Source of the DNA: Anopheles merus
Lineage: Eukaryota; Arthropoda; Insecta; Diptera; Culicidae
NCBI RefSeq assembly: GCF_017562075.2
Contig: NC_054083.1
Location: 8,066,768-8,130,767, forward strand
Length of the DNA stretch: 64,000 nucleotides
Direction: 5' to 3'
Shown: piece by piece, positions 34,205 through 44,361 of the stretch
Numbering within the stretch: the stretch's first letter is position 1
Layout: every line of letters starts with the position of its first letter
Notes under the pieces: model-generated
Seen by the model: the letters and a program-made list of their open reading frames with translations, nothing else
What the model was told of the DNA's origin: nothing
Databases searched by the model: none
Position numbers and translations under genes: made by a program

Positions 34205-35845
34205 TAGTGTAGGGCATTGTGCGCGAGTGCGCACTGTGCGCACAGCACACCTCATTGTGCGCACTGCACAGCACACTTTGTACTGTGCGAGCACACTTCG
34301 CACAGTGCAAGCATATTTTTCAAATTTCGTGCAGTGCTTCACTTTGTACTGTGCGAGCACACTTCGTACCATGTTATAGGAAGTCAGGTGGTTTAGTACT
34401 GAGCATATTTTGTCAAACCGCCTTTTAGCATTAGCATCAGTTAGCATTAGCGACTCCGATCCGTTGGTGCAACGAGTTCAAGTCGGAGCGAATCAAAGGT
34501 CCATAAATCGCTTGCACTCATTCATACCACACACATGCCCATCGCCCCCCCCCCCCCTCTCGCCCTGTCCCATGTTCCCTTCTCTTTAGTTAATTACAAA
34601 ATTTGATTAGGGCTCCGAGTGAAAATTGTAATTTTTGCATTAAAACATGCCACACTGGCAATGAATAATGTTTCTCGCTCTACCCAATGGCTTGGGCCAA
34701 CGATGATTAAATTGTATTGCTGCGCTGAACGCTGAAACACACGCGCACAGCTGAAATCAATACAATTTAATCATCGTTGACCCAAGGCATTGGGTAGAGC
34801 GAGAAACATAATTCTGTGGATGGCTGGTGCACGAGCACACCGAAACTGCGCGGATACATTTTCTGCGAGAATCGAATGCACAGAACGCTGCGCTTGACCA
34901 CCATCGAAAACCCGTTACACAACCACAAGCATACAACACATCCAGACAAAAATTTAAAGGCCCCGAAAACATAATATCAACACAGCGGTCCGTAGCCGGA
35001 GAAATTATCAGGAAAAATCGTCTGACACCAAGCACGCGTCTCTTTAAAACAACTATGAACTGTGAAGCTCGTAGGTAAATGACGTTCCAGTGGGTTGAGG
35101 TTTCTCTTGAATTTGGCTGAGATGAAACGTGTCTGTGCTTGTACTCGGAGCCACCGCTTTGCGATTGTGCAATAAAACAGACAGCTGGTTTCCGGCGAAA
35201 ACTGCTATTCGCGTCGCAGGCTTGCGAAATGCAGGGCATGTTTTAATGCAAAAATTACAATTTTCACTCAGAGCCCTAGTCAAATTTTGTAATTAACTAA
35301 AGAGAAGGGGACATGGGACAGGGCGAGAGGGGGGGGGGGTGGTAGGGGGGGCGATGGGCATGTGTGTGGTATGAATGACGGTTTGACAAAATATGCTCAG
35401 TACTACACCACCTGACTTCCTATAACATGGTACGAAGTGTGCTCGCACAGTACAAAGTGAAGCACTGCACGAAATTTGAAAAATATGCTTGCACTGTGCG
35501 AAGTGTGCGAAACGTCCGGACTGTGCTTGCACTGTGCGTAAAGTGCGCGCACTATGCAGAGTCTGCTCGCACAGTATGAAGTGCGCTCGCACTGTGCGAA
35601 AAATGCGCGCACTGTGCGGAGTGTGCGAAAAGTGCCCGCACAGTGCGAAGTGTGCGTAAAGTGCGGAGTGCGCACGCACTGTGCGAAAAGTGCGCGCACC
35701 GTGCGGAGTGTGCTCGCACTGTGCGAAAAGTGCGAAGTGCGCGCACAGTGCGGAGAGCGCGCACAGTGCGAAATGTGCACCGCACACTGAGATGTGCGTG
35801 CGTGTACGCACAGCACACTCTATTGTGCTATTTTACCCAACACTA
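34205..35845. mobile_element. Non-autonomous hAT-type fold-back element
   Basis: Flanked by a perfect 8 bp duplication ATCACAAC (34197-34204, 35846-35853). It starts TAGTGTAGGG and ends with the reverse complement of TAGTGTTGGG, typical hAT tips. Long inverted arms (about 34205-34655 and 35225-35845) are built of GTGC, CGCACTGTGCGA and AGTGCG words, followed inward by shared sequence containing a C-run/G-run and TTAGTTAATTACAAAATTTG. The right arm is longer because the GTGC block is expanded (35490-35800). No transposase is present. The loop contains another palindrome (34668-34809). Confidence 0.9.
34668..34809. repeat. Nested palindromic element with 52 bp arms
   Basis: ATGTTTCTCGCTCTACCCAA begins the left arm at 34668 and its reverse complement ends at 34809. 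The arms (about 52 bp) differ at two positions, and the spacer is about 37 bp. It lies in the loop of the hAT-type element and is probably a separate small fold-back insertion. Confidence 0.8.
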
Positions 35846-36267
35846 ATCACAACTTCCATCGACGGCGTGTCGATGTGTGTCGTCGCGTGTGTGTTGTCGA
35901 TTTGGTCAGAAAAACTTTTTCTTCACACCAAATCTGTGACTTGGAGTGTCGGCGTTTCGTGCCAAAATTTTAAGAGTGCGCGGATAGTGTAAATTGGTGT
36001 GTGGGGGTGGGGGAGTGAGATACAGAGACAAATTTCGCTGCACAATAACACATGCATTCTCACTGCACGGATTGAACGCAAATACTCAGTTCTGAGAGAA
36101 TATACTCGAGCGCTAGCGCATGAGTGCAAGCAAGCGCGGTATAAAGGATAGCGGGAGAAAAACGATTATTTTGCTCCAAGCTTTCTACTTTTGTCCCACT
36201 GGGTAGAAGCTACTTCATAAGCTTCTCTTTTCGCTACTTTCCAGCGTTTTGAATCGCTTGGGAAGTT

Positions 36268-36462
36268 AATGAGCTCGCTGAAAGAAGACACACACATTAG
36301 CAGGCGGTTTGTCGAAGCACAGTGTTAATGAAGCGCGCGTAAAAACAGAAAGCAAACTCTCATCGCAGCGCGTTTCTCCTTGCTTCTTGCAGCTTCCTCA
36401 TACCCCTTGCAGTGAAGCAGCCAAATTTTGGAGTCTCATTGTTTGCGTGGCGGTAAGGGGTA
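36268..36462 (+). repeat. Dispersed repeat R3, copy 1
   Basis: Same orientation as 44048-44241. Shared words: GAGCTCGCTGAAA.AAGACA, GTCGAAGCAC/GTCAAAGCAC, GTTAGTGAAGCGCG-like, CTCTCATCGCAGCGCGTTTC, TCCTTGCTTC, TTCCTCATACCCCT and TCTCATTGTTTGCGTGG. Confidence 0.8.
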
Positions 36463-36667
36463 TTCGGAGAAAAAAAAAGCATTGGCTCGTCTATTTCTGA
36501 ACTTGATCACGGCATTGTTGAAACCGCGTGGCCAAATAGCTGGTTAGAGTGCAGTGCTTCGAAGAGTAAGTGCCCTACTAGCAAAAAGAATGAAAAAGTG
36601 TTCGACTTTCTTGCGAGGGGCATGTAGAAGCATGGAGAGACGGTTGGAAATACGCAGAATTACGCGG

Positions 36668-36972
36668 AGGCGCGAGCGTGTTTTGGTGTATACACAATTT
36701 CTGCACTCACACAATTGCACATGTGTGAATGTGTGCGTTCACTTTCAGCCTGCGCGCTCAGTTTGGTTTTCTCGCAGCGGCATGCTGGTATCGGTGTCTC
36801 GCTCGCACTAGTGCAGCAAGTGTTCCTCTGTGCGCTCCCTTTATGCCACCACACGAAATCGTCAGTTCAGCTCAAGCGTTCGCCGTGAAAGGCCGCGCGC
36901 GTGTTAGTCTAAGTTCCGGGCGTTCCAAATATCGCTAAGTGTTGAAGTGTCGTGCACATTGAAATGAAGAGA
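36668..36972 (+). repeat. Dispersed repeat R2, copy 2
   Basis: Matches 22690-22945: GCGAGCGTGTTTTGGT, GAATGTGTGCGTTCACTTTC, GCGCGCTCAGTTTGG, CTCGCAGCGGCATGCTGGTA, TCGTCAGTTCAGCTCAAG, GTGTCGTGCACATTGAAATG. This copy has an extra 50 bases or so before the TCAGT. It ends where a TA-flanked MITE is inserted at 36987. Confidence 0.65.
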
Positions 36973-36986
36973 GAGCGCCTCGTGTA

Positions 36987-37881
36987 GCGGAATTTGGGGC
37001 AAGTGTGCCATACGGGGCAAGAGTGCCACCAAGCATTTTTCCTTAAAAACTTGAGTTTAATGATCAATTGTGTATAAAGTTGGTTGCTTTCCAATGACTA
37101 GGTATTCTGAGCCTAATTTCATATAGACCAATTGATATTTCCCATTGTTTTAAACTGATTTATATTGAGTTTCAAAATTGAGCAAAATATTATAATTTTT
37201 TAATCCAACCAAATAAGCTCTCAAAAATCATGCGAACAATCAACCGAGAAAATATTTACACCACCGTATAGCTGAGAAAATGTGAAATTTTTTGTGGGGT
37301 TAGTTGAAAAAAACTTTCTTTTTGTCACTGAAAAATTCCATTTCAAAAAAGTTACAACTTTTGGGGCAAAAGAGCCATCTCTATTTGGGGCAAGTGTGCC
37401 ACTATCTTTCATAGGCACGAGCTGTCAAAAATGTAAATATTGTTGTAGCGTGCTGCGGAACGGTGCGGTATTGTGAGCGGATTCCACGACAGAAAAACAG
37501 AACAGTAACAAACCATATTGTGGTACAGTTGGTGGTCAAAAAGGGTTCATTGGTGACTAAATACATGTAGGAATACATACACTAGTGGTACACACGTATT
37601 AATTTCCAATTATCTAAGAAATACGGTTATTTTAACCAGGTGGCCGTTTTGCCCCATACGAGTGGCACTATTGCCCCATAGCTCAAAAAACAACATCTTT
37701 TTGGACCCTTTTTAAAACGCTTCAAAAACTGTTTTGTTTGCACTTTTTTCAAGCGAAACTCATTTATAAGTGAGGAAATAGATGTAAAATGGTTATGAGA
37801 TTTAAATCGGCTTTTGAAAAACATGTTTTAGTGAGTTATAACTTGAAATGCTTAAGGTGGCACACTTGCCCCAAGTTCCGC
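36987..37881. mobile_element. TA-flanked MITE with GGGGCAAGTGTGCC repeats
   Basis: 895 bp between TA duplications (36985-36986, 37882-37883). Terminal inverted repeats: GCGGAATTTGGGGCAAGTGT at the left; the minus-strand reading from 37881 starts GCGGAACTTGGGGCAAGTGT. Internal copies of the same word occur near 37013, 37362, 37384, 37650 and 37672 in both orientations. No transposase is present. The TA duplication suggests mobilisation by a Tc1/mariner/pogo-type enzyme. Confidence 0.8.
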
Positions 37882-37889
37882 TATTTTTA

Positions 37890-38960
37890 AGGCAAGCAAG
37901 AGAGCGCATTATCTCCATGGTAGCGCTCCATCCGCCATTTTTAAATTTCAGCCCAAAACAACGGTCTTCGGATCCAATCTTGGGCCAGACCCCCACTGCG
38001 AGTCTCTACCGACCCCTCGCCTGAAAATTTCATTCTCTTTGTATGTTGGGTGGAAGGCTGACCTTAAAGGAGACATACCGGAGTTTAGCAGAACGATCAC
38101 GAGGAAGTACAGGCGGTCCCCGAGATACACGGTACCTCTTTTACGCGGATTCGGAGATACGCGGTTTTCCAAATCTGACAGCTCTTTGAGCAAATTGTCT
38201 TGATTTGACACATCCATTGTGAAATGTAAAATACCATTTCAAAAGGTTTAAACTGTTCAATTCATTAGAAACATATCAAATAATTAATTAAGTGGCTTAA
38301 ACAACCCCTTACTTGCAAAATTGCACGAAAATTAGTGATATTTTGGCTGGAAATCACAAGATTCGACTTACGCGGAAATTCGAGATACGCAGTATTTTGC
38401 GGCCGATTTTGGTCCCCATTAACCGTGTATCTCGGGGACCGCCTGTATACGTTTCACCGCGCAATTAGATGTCCCGAGTCGATCCACAATAAAAGTTTTC
38501 ATTTTTCCTTCAGAAATATGCGGTGCAATGTGTGCAACAAACAGCCAAGCTCGTGCTTCAGATGAAGGAATAAAATCATCGAAGAATGAGAGGACAGCCG
38601 TACCAGAGCCGGTGAGTATCGAATTACGTGCATTTGGTTCTGCAACAACATCTGAGGCGGTATTATCTTCGTGAGTGTGTTGTATCTGTTTGCTTGTGCG
38701 AAGTGTCGTGGCTGAAGGGCTATGAGTGATAGCTCCAGTGCAAGTGTAAGATCCTCCAGCTATCGTCGTCGAAATGTTAGAAGCGGCGCACATAGTATTT
38801 TCAGTTTGAGAGGTGGAAGAGTGTGTTGATGAGTATAGTTTCTCCAGCCGTGTTGTGTTAGTGACCGGGTTATTAATGAGAGAGTGCCGTGGTGCGTTAC
38901 GGTTTGTACGAAAGTTCGGGATACGAAGATAATGAAGTGGTGGATAACATAAAGACAGTT
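37890..38960 (-). pseudogene. CR1-like LINE ORF1 fragment with nested MITE
   Basis: Minus strand. 38450-38964 reads WLFVAHIAPHISEGKMKTFI and VDRLGTSNCAVKRI, a structured C-terminal ORF1 region like that of the complete LINE at 48668-49672 (ALYISPLSPDTTTDQIVQMV). Beyond the MITE (38110-38445) it resumes as LRYVSFKVSLPPNIQ and LAVGVWPK. Serine/threonine-rich sequence precedes the domain. It is truncated on both sides. Confidence 0.65.
38110..38445. mobile_element. MITE with CAGGCGGTCCCCGAG tips
   Basis: 336 bp between TA duplications (38108-38109, 38446-38447). The tips are CAGGCGGTCCCCGAGATACA and its reverse complement. Subterminal repeats of TTCGAGATACGC / TTCGGAGATACGCGG type are present. 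A TA-duplicating Tc1/mariner-type MITE. A decayed relative lies at 39478-39826. Confidence 0.92.
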
Positions 38961-39477
38961 GCAAGTGTGTGTTCCTGTGTTATGCAGTTTCCTGTTTTAG
39001 TTAACAAATTATTTGTGAGCTCGAAATACTTAAGTATTAAGTATACTTAAGTACAAGTACATAGTACTTGTTGACGCGTTGAATTCAGATAAATGTTAAA
39101 ATGCTTTAAATATGCAACGTCCTACCGGCGCCAGTGGAGTTTTAAAAGAACACCCTTACTCTTCAATGGGCACGCAAAGAACTCTTTATTGCCAAATCGC
39201 AATCGTAACGATAATAGTTTTATATAGTACGGTAGGGATAATAAGTTTTTTTTTTATAGTAGTGGCAGTGAGTTATAATGGTTAAGATTGAAGATTAAAA
39301 GGTTTTATAGGGTCAATAGTTATTCAACGATTAGATACGGGTTTTAGAGAAGGCAATATGGATTAACAACTGATGTATTATTTTTTACTTAAATTTGAAA
39401 CGATGAGCACGGTACGAGCAATAAGCGATGTATTATGACAACACTTTCAGAAAATGCTGGAAAACGTTTAAACAATC
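38961..39477. other. Non-coding
   Basis: No gene is seen. A small palindromic patch (AAGTATTAAGTATACTTAAG) lies at about 39029-39048. Confidence 0.35.
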
Positions 39478-39826
39478 TGTTCCCGAGATACGTGGTTCTC
39501 GACTTACATGGATTCAGAGATACGCGGTTTTCTAAATATGACTGATCAAACGTCAAATCAATATAATTTGCTTCAAGAATTGTCCAATGCAGTAAAAAAT
39601 GCATTTTTTTAAATACATTTAATCCACTTAAAAGCCAAAAATATCAGAATTCTCGGCATTAATCGTAACAAACAAGTGATATAGAGTGTAAATGTACTCA
39701 ATTAAATAAAAATTACCGAATTACTAATAGTATTTTGGCCGAAAACTGCGAAATTCGACTTACGCTGATATTCGAGTTACGCGGGTTCCTCGGGAACGCA
39801 GAAACCGCGTAACTCAAGAACAAACG
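39478..39826. mobile_element. Decayed relative of the 38110 MITE
   Basis: Shares TTCCCGAGATACG, TTCAGAGATACGCGGTTTTC, AAATTCGACTTACGC, GATATTCGAGTTACGCG and, at the end, ACCGCGTAACTCAAGAAC with the family seen at 38110-38445, in the same order. The termini are eroded and no clear TA pair remains. Confidence 0.7.
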
Positions 39827-40669
39827 GTGAAGCGCTTATATTATTCGATGCACTAAAGCAGCTGTGTCAAGCTGATTTCATCAGAGGGCCGCAAGTACAA
39901 ATTTTCAGTGATTCGCGGGCCGCAAAGTTGAGAATAAAAATTATACCCCAATATTTATATAACATAATGTTTAATATCATTATTGTTAAACAAATTGGCT
40001 TTTAGTACTCCTCGCTTCAAATCTGGAATTGTTTTGTTATTGTTATTTTGTTTTTATTCACAAATTTGCGATTTTATTTTTCTATGTGCTCTTTTTTTTG
40101 TGAGGAAAAATGTTGAATGTACTTTTAAAGTCACATACAATATCTATTATTCTTATTATAAATATATAATATTTTTTTAGCCGCGTTCTCACATGGCAGT
40201 TCTACTAGAAAATATCTGTCAAACTCACTTTTTCACTGAGGTAGGGGAAGTCTAGCAGCCTGCAGCGAATCTTTTTCAAGCAATACGAGCTATCTATTGC
40301 TGGATGTATAACAACAATATTCGTCTGCAATTTTTCGACGGATCGAGAGAAAAATTGCGATAAATATTGTTTAAACATAAGTTTTTGCTGATTTCCAAGT
40401 CGCAAGTGTTCTTATGGTGTATTCATTTCTTATCACAAGAACCCGTATTTTAGGAATAATTTAGTCAAATTACGATTGTTATATCCGACGAAGATTTGTG
40501 GTGTGTGAACCCAAAAAGATTGGCAATTTTTTTTTTTGACACTTGAAGGTAAATGATTCGTGAATTAAGGTATGAACTGTGTAAGCTAACCTGTTAATAA
40601 GCTAGGTATTGCAGGACTTCGGCATTTTGATTATTTTAATCCTCAATCTAAATCCTTTTATGTTAGGGT
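39827..40669. other. AT-rich non-coding
   Basis: No gene is seen. GAGGGCCGCAAG and GCGGGCCGCAAAG at 39883-39924 are words often found near hAT element ends, but no terminus was found. Confidence 0.35.
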
Positions 40670-40680
40670 GTAATCATTTC

Positions 40681-40890
40681 GAAGGACCGGTCTGGTGGTA
40701 CAGTCGTCAACTCGTACGACTTAACAACACGCCCGTCATGGGTTCAAGCCCCGAATAGACCGTGCCCCCGTACGCAGGACTGACTATCCTGCTATGGTAA
40801 CAATAAGTCACTGAAAGCCAAGCTCACTTCACTAGTGGGTTCAAGCAGGCCTTGACCGACAGCGGTTGTTGTGCCAAACAAGAAGAAGAA
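40681..40890 (+). mobile_element. SINE200-type tRNA-derived SINE, well preserved
   Basis: Flanked by a perfect 11 bp duplication GTAATCATTTC (40670-40680, 40891-40901). The head GGTCTGGTGGTACAGTCGTC has an A-box-like segment and GGGTTCAAGCCCC a B-box for RNA polymerase III. The body matches 13644-13877 and it ends GTGCCAAACAAGAAGAAGAA. Transcription and LINE-dependent mobility are family knowledge. Confidence 0.95.
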
Positions 40891-40901
40891 GTAATCATTT
40901 C

Positions 40902-41488
40902 ATTTTGGCTTTGATTTTCGGAAAGTGCATTGATTCGTCATGTAATATATGGGGTTCAATGAATTTTAAATTGGCTACACACGCTTTGAATCCGAATGAG
41001 ATTTGAATGCGATTCGTGCATATCCTTACGGAGCAATTTTGAGCCGACTGATGCCTTTACTCGACAGTCGGAGGCATTGAGATTGTCGAAATCGGTGAGA
41101 CCGACCGGAGCCATTTCTGGCTGCAGACTAGCCGCTCCGTGCGACAACCGATGACTCTAACGGTTCCGAATGGCTCTGGACGACTCTAAGGTCCGAAGGT
41201 TCGCACGGCACCGCGCGGAACTGTTGGTTTGAATTGGCCGGAATCGGATTCAGAATAGCTAAGATCTGAAATCGTTTTGAGTCGTGGATGCATTCCGACA
41301 ATCCATCAATAGTTGTTGCGAAGTTTCCAAGTTTGTGTATTAGGCTATTTTCATTCCTTTTTCATTTCTAGCCAGTTCAGGCAATTTTTTTTATATGAAA
41401 TGTGTAATCGAGTCTGCACAAAATTATGCTAATATTCAAAATTTAATCAAAACATAATACGACTGCGTTTGCATTCTAGTTACTGTTT
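40902..41488. other. No recognised gene
   Basis: Contains a stretch rich in CGGAATCG, GACTCTAA and ACCGGAGCC words (about 41060-41290), resembling degenerate repeat tips, but no paired terminus was found. Confidence 0.35.
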
Positions 41489-41489
41489 C

Positions 41490-41905
41490 TCAAAGGTCTC
41501 GGATGCTCTGTACGTACTGTAGAAAATGTTTAATAGATGTTATAGGCTCAGAAGCCATTACTCTTCTTGCGCACATGTTAGTCTGTGAGTCAATTAATTT
41601 TCGGTTCTTTAAATCAAATAATAGACCGAATTTCGATAGAAATTCTGAACCAATAATCGGTCGACTTACGGCGACAATTATGAATTCGTGTACGTATTCA
41701 CGGCGGAAACCAAGAGAAGCTTCGTGCCGTATATTTTTATGGTACTACTATTGGCAGCTGATAGTTGCTGTGTGGGAAGTGGTTTAATTTAACCAAATAG
41801 CGAATGTGGTATCACCCACAAATCAGCGCCGGAATCAATTGGAAATGTAAATGATGAAATTTTATCGTGTATGAGTAATCTACAGGATTTAGGAGGTGCT
41901 CGTTC
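41490..41905 (-). pseudogene. Ty3/gypsy-type protease remnant
   Basis: Minus strand: RLLIHDKISSFTFPIDSGAD, LWVIPHSLFG, then AANSSTIKIYGTKLLL, and after a frame change FIIVAVSRPIIGSEFLSKFG, LLFDLKNRKLIDS. This is the retropepsin-like protease of Ty3/gypsy pol with its active-site DSGAD intact and the following flap and IIG region. Only about 130 residues remain; RT and integrase are absent. Confidence 0.8.
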
Positions 41906-42192
41906 GGGACCTGTGCCCAAGCGATTCAAAACGCTGCGAAGTAGTAAGAAAAATAGAATATGAAGTAGCCTTCTACTTCCCGTTCTACTTTGGTTGCTTC
42001 GAGTCAGAAAAATGTAGAACATGTGTGTTCTAGGAAAGCCCGTCCGGCAAAATGAGTGTATTTTTTGAGTGATTTGAGTGACCCTAGCGAAATGCAGTGT
42101 CTCTTCGACCAATGAGTTACACCCTCGCGCGAGCCCTCCCCCTCCCCACCCGTAACACACGGTGCGCTCCGCTGTTGTCAATGTGTTCGTGT

Positions 42193-43476
42193 TAGTGATG
42201 AGAATAGTTCCGAAAATTGAGGAACGGAACGAACTTGCCAATCTGGAGAAAAAGAACGGAACGCGGAACGCAGGTTCAAGATGACCTACCATGGTTACGC
42301 TTTTTTCAGTTGCTCACTTTATATATGGTTAACTTCAAAGTATTCTTTGAATATTTTGTATTATATTTTTTGTGCAGTAATCATACAGTTTCAATTAAAA
42401 CAAAGCTTAATAATAGTTTACTGAATGTTTAAATCTATTCTTCTACTAAAATATACCCGCTTAACTTAAGTAGCCCGCTATACAGTTCCTTTTTTATTAA
42501 AAGCTTAAGGAATTTTGTTTTTTTTTTTACTAAAATCAATCATTATTCCCTTTTTATACTTCTAAATAAAGAAGTAAATCAGAAATTTGTTGCAACACGT
42601 AAGAAATTTTGATGCAAAATCATAAAGCTTACAAGTTTAATCGGATTTTAAAATTTCGTATGGATTAAACTACACTGATTGAATTAATATTTCTTAATAG
42701 AAGCAGATAGCATCGAATAACATTGGTTTATTTAAAATACATAGACTGTTAAGTCGTTTCTGTTTCTGTTTCACGGGGCGATAAACGGTGTTGAATAAAT
42801 TATTGCGGAAGGATAAACATGTCATGCACCCCCAATATTTAGTTGCACAAAGAAGATCTAAGGTAAAAATTCAAACGAGTTCATTGGAGATGCATCCGCA
42901 ACGAAGCAGCTTAGCACCAGACACATAGCAATTCATTGACTACCACAATCCAGTCAAAATAACGCACCTATACTGATAACATCCATATGGCAGAAGAGAA
43001 ACATTTCATTCATTGCGCTTACCGCTAGTGCAGGATTGTCTCTTTAAATTTTGGCGATTAGCTTCACACCAATCACAAATCTCTATCCTGGCTTCACGGC
43101 TCAGGTGTTGTACCGTTATCTCTTTGACTGAGAGAGTATGGCTTATGCTGTAATCACTCACATAAACAGAATGTGTGTGTGTCCATACTAGAAAGAAGCA
43201 AAAGAGAACGCCGTTCTTTACCGGAACGCAAAGAACGCTGAGAGAAACAGGTTCAGATTTTACCTGCACAGATCGCCGAGAACGCTGAGAGCAGCCGGTT
43301 CAGATCGGATCGATAAGTTCGTTGATAACAGTCGGTTCAGGTCGGATCGCAAAGAACGGTAGGAGCAACAGGTTCAGTTTGAACCTGCTTGGGTAAAAAA
43401 TAAGGATCGCGGTCCGGATGCTTGCATGCTGGAACGGATCGCACCTGGCAGGTTCGGAACGCAACGCGCATCACTA
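42193..43476. mobile_element. Non-autonomous hAT element
   Basis: Perfect 8 bp duplication GTTCGTGT (42185-42192, 43477-43484) and hAT-type tips: TAGTGATGAG on the left, CGCATCACTA on the right. Subterminal words such as GGAACGGAAC, GGTTCAG and AGAACGC recur at both ends (42222-42275, 43207-43460). The interior is AT-rich and non-coding. Confidence 0.9.
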
Positions 43477-44047
43477 GTTCGTGTTCTTTCGAGCCATGCT
43501 ACCAACACATCCAAAGATATTTGTTTCTTTCGTTTTTCGCTTTCTTTCATGCATTGCCACGATCGCAAATACGCAATTATTCAAACAACACACACAAACA
43601 CGGTCATTTTTTATTTCATTCAACACTTTATTGAAACATAAATTACACTTTCACAACACATTTAGAATCCTTCATACTCACGAATGACGTCATACTGTAA
43701 AGTACCGGGTCGAGCCAGGCTGCGGGAAACTTGTCGACAGTCTGCGTTGCCTCTATTCAGCAAATTCTTACCTGTCGATGCACACACTGCATGTGCGTCT
43801 GTGCACACTGTTTGTTCACTTAACACTTTACCAAAACACACCGGCGCACGAGACTTCGAACGAAATGCGCACCAGCGCACAAACACTGCGCGCGGGACTT
43901 AGAACAAAACGCGCACAACCATCTCCGGAAAAGCGTCGCGCTGTACTGGTGGTTTTGTACGCGTAGGAGGGGGGACATACAGAGCGATGGTTCGATGCTG
44001 TAGTGTAAGCGAGACAACACGATGTGACGAGCAGCTCCAAGTTGTTG

Positions 44048-44241
44048 AGCTCGCTGAAATAAGACACACACACATTCACAGATGGCTCGTCAAAGCACGG
44101 TATTTGTATTGGTGTTAGTGAAGCGCGTGTGTAAAACAGAATGCGAACTCTCATCGCAGCGCGTTTCTCCTTGCTTCCTCAAGCTTCCTCATACCCCTCG
44201 GCCTGAATCACTCAGAATTTAAGGTCTCATTGTTTGCGTGG
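44048..44241 (+). repeat. Dispersed repeat R3, copy 2
   Basis: Second copy of the block at 36268-36462, immediately inside the right inverted repeat of the 42037-44361 element. This suggests R3 belongs to that element family and that 36268-36462 is a fragment of another copy. Confidence 0.75.
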
Positions 44242-44361
44242 TGTATTTCGCTAGCGTCACTCAAATCACTACAAAATACACTTATTTTGCCGGTCGGGAC
44301 TGTATTTCGCTAGCGTCACTCAAATCTCTCAAAAAATACACTCATTTTGCCGGACGGGACT
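44242..44361. repeat. Tandem 60 bp terminal units
   Basis: Two adjacent copies starting TGTATTTCGCTAGCGTCACT and ending CCGG.CGGGAC. The outer copy matches the inverted left end at 42037-42096. Confidence 0.9.

Larger units (their letters stand above)
35854..36986. other. Non-coding with two dispersed repeats
   Basis: No gene is seen. 36268-36462 is repeat R3 (also at 44048-44241) and 36668-36972 is repeat R2 (also at 22690-22945). Both are GC-richer than the surroundings and promoter-like. Confidence 0.5.
42037..44361. mobile_element. Inverted-repeat element carrying a nested hAT
   Basis: The left end at 42037 reads AGCCCGTCCGGCAAAATGAG and continues about 60 bp; the minus-strand reading from 44361 starts AGTCCCGTCCGGCAAAATGA and matches it over the same length. 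On the right the 60 bp unit is duplicated in tandem (44242-44301, 44302-44361). It contains hAT element 42193-43476 and repeat R3. No transposase is present and no clear TSD was found. It interrupts the LINE fragment that resumes at 44362. Confidence 0.65.

Noticed and set aside
35490..35800. Regular short repeats that might suggest a CRISPR array
   Set aside because: Units are degenerate and contiguous, without spacers of constant size, in an animal genome and inside a transposon with hAT tips.
35293..35846. Cys/Ala/Arg/Thr-rich frames in all directions
   Set aside because: Produced by the GTGC palindromic array of the hAT-type fold-back.
42185..43484. The hAT at 42193 as the source of the 42037/44361 inverted repeats
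   Set aside because: The 8 bp duplication and TAGTGATG tips place the hAT ends at 42193 and 43476, inside and separate from the outer arms.
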